43,243 bases of DNA from a virus: the IMG/VR virus record IMGVR_UViG_3300042391_000138, positions 1-43,243 of that record. One strand, written 5' to 3'. The position numbers were made by a program, and so were the translations under genes. Numbering within the stretch: the stretch's first letter is position 1; every line of letters begins with the position of its first letter. The notes below the pieces were generated by a model. It was given only the letters and a program-made list of their open reading frames with translations, was not told the origin of the DNA and did no database searches. Shown in pieces: positions 41,316-43,243 of this stretch.

Positions 41316-41816
41316 TTATATTTTAGGATATGTAATTCCGTTTTCAACAATAGTTATTCCCTTATCTACTCTTTGTTTTAATGTTTTCCAATCAAAACCA
41401 AAATCTTTTTGAAAGTGTGGTGCATCTTTAAATTTTTTCCAATCACCACCCCATTCGTAACCTTTAGACTTAAAAAAAGCAACTACCATTTGCCAATTTT
41501 TATCATTATCCCAACTTGCACTTTCAAATGTACCGTCTCCGTTTTTATCATACAATAAAACAATATCAAAAGCAAGCCCATAATTATGGATTGATTGCCA
41601 AGAATCTGCATTAGTAACTTTCGGTCTTTTTAAAAATAAAGCGTGTTGTTCTTCAGGGCTTCTAAATACATAAGCAAAACGCAATCTTACATTTTTAGGC
41701 AGCATATTATTACATTGCAAATATAAAGAAAGTAATTCCTCTTTAATCTTTGGATGTGCTTTGTTTATTCTGTCAATAGTTAAATTATCCTGCATTATCA
41801 TCTTTATTTTTTTCAA
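41316..41816 (-). CDS. Endolysin: M15 family zinc peptidase (VanY / L-Ala-D-Glu type)
   Basis: The 166-residue protein shows the M15 zinc site: Ser-Ile-His77-Asn-Tyr-Gly-Leu-Ala-Phe-Asp84, and Asp131-Ala-Pro-His134-Phe, with Trp-Gly-Gly-Asp-Trp at 122-126 and an early Arg52-Ser-Pro-Glu-Glu-Gln. These match phage endolysins such as T5 Lys and Listeria Ply500-type peptidases that cut peptidoglycan stem peptides. There is no signal peptide, so release depends on a holin. The true start could be the internal Met8 (41795), since the first seven residues overlap the upstream membrane-protein gene by 32 bases. The gene lies between holin-like genes and the probable spanin. Confidence 0.85.
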   Translation of the reverse strand: MKKIKMIMQDNLTIDRINKAHPKIKEELLSLYLQCNNMLPKNVRLRFAYVFRSPEEQHALFLKRPKVTNADSWQSIHNYGLAFDIVLLYDKNGDGTFESASWDNDKNWQMVVAFFKSKGYEWGGDWKKFKDAPHFQKDFGFDWKTLKQRVDKGITIVENGITYPKI

Positions 41817-41958
41817 ATACGTACCATCTTCTTAACGTGTACCCTGAAGCTAGTATAAAAGCTATTACTTTCATAGCTGAATCAACATCAGCAAATGATA
41901 TTGCAAAATAAGTTCCTGTGATCAATGATAATTTCAAATCTAAAAAATATTGTTTCAT
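41785..41958 (-). CDS. Small membrane protein of the lysis cassette
   Basis: ATG at 41958 overlaps the stop codon of the holin-like gene (ATGA), and the frame runs 57 codons to a TAA at 41785-41787, overlapping the endolysin start. The product has one or two weakly hydrophobic segments (residues 9-23 and 28-40), followed by Arg-Arg-Trp-Tyr and a charged tail. Between a holin-like gene and an endolysin, it may be a second holin subunit, an antiholin or a pinholin-type protein. Without it there would be a gap of about 140 bases in the cassette. Confidence 0.65.
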   Translation of the reverse strand: MKQYFLDLKLSLITGTYFAISFADVDSAMKVIAFILASGYTLRRWYVFEKNKDDNAG

Positions 41959-42137
41959 TTTTTTAATCTCTCAACTATATTCGTAATTCCTTCGATACCA
42001 ATATAAGCTGTAGCAATAACAACCCAGTCTGATGATGTTAATGTAGAACTAAATAAACCAATACAAGCTATTAGAAATACCAATAACTTTCTAGAGATCC
42101 ATTTGCTTAAGATGATATCAAATTGTTCTTTACTCAT
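41955..42137 (-). CDS. Holin-like membrane protein
   Basis: The 60-residue protein has a short cytoplasmic start, then Ser-Arg-Lys followed by a hydrophobic run (Leu-Leu-Val-Phe-Leu-Ile-Ala, residues 18-29), a polar turn with Ser-Asp-Trp, a second hydrophobic run (Val-Val-Ile-Ala-Thr-Ala-Tyr-Ile-Gly-Ile-Glu-Gly, 39-50) and a basic end. The layout resembles small phage holins with two membrane segments. Its place directly before another small membrane protein and the endolysin supports a holin role: a timed pore that lets the endolysin out. Coupled by ATGA overlap to the next gene. Confidence 0.7.
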   Translation of the reverse strand: MSKEQFDIILSKWISRKLLVFLIACIGLFSSTLTSSDWVVIATAYIGIEGITNIVERLKK

Positions 42138-42138
42138 C

Positions 42139-42402
42139 TTACCAAAGTGCCACTAAAGATCCAACATCACTTGAAGAGGTTATTTCAGTAACTGCAAATG
42201 GAAGAACCGTTCCTTGTAAAACATTCTTAAATGAAACCTCATCTCCAGATAAATTTTTAACTGTAAGAGAATTAGATGCACTTGATTCTCCAATATATAA
42301 ATGACATCCTGGATTTAAAGTTCCAGATACAGACGGAAGTTTACCTATAAAACCGCTAGATATATTTACTCCTCTAAGGTAGTTTGTTTTAAGTATATTC
42401 AT
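42139..42402 (-). CDS. Small beta-rich hypothetical protein
   Basis: The 87-residue protein is rich in Gly, Ser, Leu and Val with regular strand-like alternation and a Gly-Glu-Ser-Ser-Ala-Ser-Asn-Ser-Leu-Thr-Val segment near residue 37; it ends in Val-Ala-Leu-Trp. It may be a small virion decoration or fibre-like protein. No family is recognised. Its start overlaps the stop codon of the 51-residue gene by four bases (ATGA), and it is one base from the holin-like gene, so it is part of the same transcript. Confidence 0.65.
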   Translation of the reverse strand: MNILKTNYLRGVNISSGFIGKLPSVSGTLNPGCHLYIGESSASNSLTVKNLSGDEVSFKNVLQGTVLPFAVTEITSSSDVGSLVALW

Positions 42403-42554
42403 AATATCTTATTTATTAATAAATTAGGATTATTTAGTTTTGCTTTTTTGGCAGCACACCCACAATCTTTCCCTGTTTTTTTGGCAACAGCATCCACCAC
42501 AGCTTTTATTCCTGTAGCGGTTGTTACTTTTTCTATTGCATTACCTAGTAACAT
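42399..42554 (-). CDS. Tiny protein (51 residues) with Cys-Gly-Cys motif
   Basis: The frame from ATG at 42554 to TGA at 42399-42401 encodes 51 residues: an N-terminal helix (Ile-Glu-Lys-Val-Thr-Thr-Ala-Thr-Gly-Ile-Lys), then Lys-Asp-Cys-Gly-Cys-Ala-Ala-Lys-Lys-Ala-Lys-Leu-Asn. I recall the same order (Thr-Gly-Ile-Lys, then Asp-Cys-Gly-Cys, then Lys-x-x-Leu-Asn) in short proteins of many aquatic phages; the role is unknown. The start shares a base with the stop of the preceding gene (TAATG) and its stop overlaps the next start (ATGA), strong signs of a real, coupled gene. Confidence 0.75.
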   Translation of the reverse strand: MLLGNAIEKVTTATGIKAVVDAVAKKTGKDCGCAAKKAKLNNPNLLINKIL

Positions 42555-42676
42555 TATTTTTTCTTTTTTACTTTCATTAATGTTTTAGTTCCTTTTTTAG
42601 GACCTTCCATTTTTTCATGTTTCATCATTGCTTTTTTAGACGAATACATTTCTCCAGTTGCTTTTTCTTTTATCAT
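42554..42676 (-). CDS. Tiny Lys-rich protein (40 residues)
   Basis: ATG at 42676 opens a 40-codon frame whose TAA (42554-42556) overlaps the following start by one base. Fifteen of the 40 residues are Lys, with several Met, and it ends in Lys-Val-Lys-Lys-Lys-Lys. The perfect junction with the next gene and the close packing support it. Its make-up suggests binding to nucleic acid, but no family is recognised. Confidence 0.6.
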   Translation of the reverse strand: MIKEKATGEMYSSKKAMMKHEKMEGPKKGTKTLMKVKKKK

Positions 42677-42694
42677 GACTATTGTTTTTATTAA

Positions 42695-42829
42695 TTATTT
42701 CTTCTTTTTTGATTTTCCAGCCATACTAAGAGCGATTGCTATAGCTTGCTTCTGAGGCTTACCGCTTTTCATCTCTGTTCTGATATTTGAACTAATAGTC
42801 TTTGAACTACTTCCCCTTTTTAGTGGCAT
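42695..42829 (-). CDS. Tiny basic protein (44 residues), widespread phage type
   Basis: ATG at 42829 opens a 44-codon frame to TAA at 42695-42697. The product has Met-Pro-Leu-Lys-Arg-Gly-Ser-Ser, then Thr-Ile-Ser-Ser-Asn-Ile, then [11 protein letters not shown], and a Lys-rich end. I know this order (Lys-Pro-x-Lys-Gln-Ala-x-Ala-Ile-Ala) as a very common short phage and bacterial protein of unknown function. It overlaps the upstream tiny gene by 23 bases. Confidence 0.75.
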   Translation of the reverse strand: MPLKRGSSSKTISSNIRTEMKSGKPQKQAIAIALSMAGKSKKKK

Positions 42830-42932
42830 TTCCTTGTTTTTTAACGTTACCTTTTAGATAAGACATCTTACCATCTAGAGATTTTTTAGAATCCCATAAT
42901 TTAGCTAAAGCTATGGTCTTTTTTAATGACAT
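42807..42932 (-). CDS. Tiny basic protein (41 residues), first gene of the late region
   Basis: ATG at 42932 lies 20 bases past the promoter box at 42953-42960 and opens a 41-codon frame to TAG at 42807-42809. The product has an N-terminal helix with Leu-Ala-Lys-Leu-Trp-Asp, then a Lys-, Gly- and Asn-rich tail, and is basic. It overlaps the next tiny gene by 23 bases. No family is recognised; its position as the first reading frame after the promoter supports it. Confidence 0.6.
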   Translation of the reverse strand: MSLKKTIALAKLWDSKKSLDGKMSYLKGNVKKQGNATKKGK

Positions 42933-42944
42933 GATTATTTGTTT

Positions 42945-42960
42945 TATCTTTGCAAAGATA
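42945..42960. promoter_or_regulatory. Palindromic divergent promoter between late region and winged-helix gene
   Basis: The 16 bases TATCTTTGCAAAGATA form a perfect palindrome that supplies the -7 box TATCTTTG on both strands at once. Plus-strand transcription would start just ahead of the gene at 42975; minus-strand transcription would start just ahead of the gene at 42932. No good TTG is found at 17-23 bases in either direction. Because the two boxes overlap, only one direction could be used at a time, and the site could also bind a dimeric regulator. Confidence 0.65.
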
Positions 42961-42974
42961 TAAAATATAATCTA

Positions 42975-43243
42975 ATGGAATTTAGTTCAAAACTACGCAA
43001 AAACTACGATCGAAACGAACCTAAATACGATTACCTGAAATACTATAGAGTAGTTCGTTACTGGGTTAAGGCAAAATATGGTCTTGGAACATCAGACCTT
43101 GATATGATCTCCTTCTTATACACACAAAAACTATTCAGCAGGGCAGACTTCAAAGAATATGAGTGCATCTTCACATGGGATGTGAATCGATTCCAAAGAC
43201 TTCTAAAGGAAGGCTGGATATCTGTATGGAGAGATCGAAAGGG
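42975..43243 (+). CDS. Winged-helix (MarR-like) DNA-binding protein, partial 3' end
   Basis: ATG at 42975, 15 bases after the palindromic promoter, opens a frame that continues past the window edge, with 89 codons visible. The sequence has Tyr-Leu-Lys-Tyr-Tyr-Arg-Val-Val-Arg-Tyr-Trp-Val (helix), Thr-Ser-Asp-Leu-Asp-Met-Ile-Ser-Phe-Leu-Tyr (helix), Phe-x-Trp-Asp-Val-Asn-Arg-Phe-Gln-Arg-Leu (recognition helix) and Gly-Trp-Ile-Ser-Val-Trp-Arg (wing). This is the layout of MarR-type winged-helix proteins found in many Bacteroidota phages. As the divergently transcribed neighbour of the late region it is a candidate regulator of late transcription, which is an inference. Confidence 0.75.
   Translation, partial: MEFSSKLRKNYDRNEPKYDYLKYYRVVRYWVKAKYGLGTSDLDMISFLYTQKLFSRADFKEYECIFTWDVNRFQRLLKEGWISVWRDRK

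Noticed and set aside
42945-42960. Palindrome as a phage attachment site or origin
   Set aside because: No integrase, second copy with flanking repeats, or iterons are seen; its two halves match promoter boxes found elsewhere in the window.
1-43243. tRNA genes or an integrase
   Set aside because: Gaps between genes are mostly under 70 bases and none shows a cloverleaf or CCA-type end by eye; no Arg-His-Arg-Tyr recombinase signature appears in the translated frames.

Overview
The window is a piece of a tailed-phage genome, most likely a short-tailed (podovirus-like) phage of a Bacteroidota host, probably a member of Flavobacteriia. The grounds are very AT-rich DNA, no Shine-Dalgarno-like sites ahead of genes, promoter boxes of the Bacteroidota type (TAnnTTTG), and virion proteins resembling those of Cellulophaga podoviruses and, in layout, Crassvirales. 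No tape measure, sheath or long-tail tube gene is present. There is no integrase, tRNA, IS element or CRISPR array that I can see. Both window ends cut through plus-strand genes.

Layout. (1) 1-2667, plus strand: the end of an early-type cluster of small genes (a Cys-rich protein, a possible MazG-like protein) and a 524-residue protein with an N-terminal helix-turn-helix and a calcineurin-like phosphoesterase domain, resembling the T5 A1 DNA-transfer protein. It ends at a bidirectional terminator (2673-2696). (2) 2682-42932, all minus strand, read right to left: the late region. In order of transcription it holds four tiny mostly basic proteins and a small unknown; a lysis cassette (holin-like protein, second membrane protein, M15 peptidase endolysin, probable unimolecular spanin); fibre genes including a 1397-residue fibre with a self-cleaving S74 chaperone; small genes and a GroES-like protein; a possible small terminase, the large terminase and the portal; two short basic proteins; a collagen-like fibre; scaffold and major capsid protein; connector/ring proteins; the large tail-hub ('muzzle') protein and two satellites; a GNAT-like protein; two internal virion proteins; and a 2814-residue polyvalent ejection/cargo protein. 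(3) From 42975, plus strand: a winged-helix regulator cut by the window end.

Control. A recurring 12-base box, TA[AT][CA]TTTG[CT]AAA, lies ahead of five late-gene groups and, as a perfect 16-bp palindrome at 42945-42960, between the divergent late region and the plus-strand regulator. A seventh site, at 13786-13793, shares only the core. Hairpin terminators follow the capsid gene and the gene after it, so the long late region is probably divided into several transcripts.

The most interesting items are the giant polyvalent protein (tandem N-terminal motif, GNAT-like domain, HExxH metallopeptidase, LPD38-like C-terminus), the tandem GroES-like protein next to the terminase, the lysis cassette with a probable u-spanin, the palindromic divergent promoter, and a group of conserved-looking tiny basic proteins. 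Family names are from memory of sequence patterns; no database search was run.
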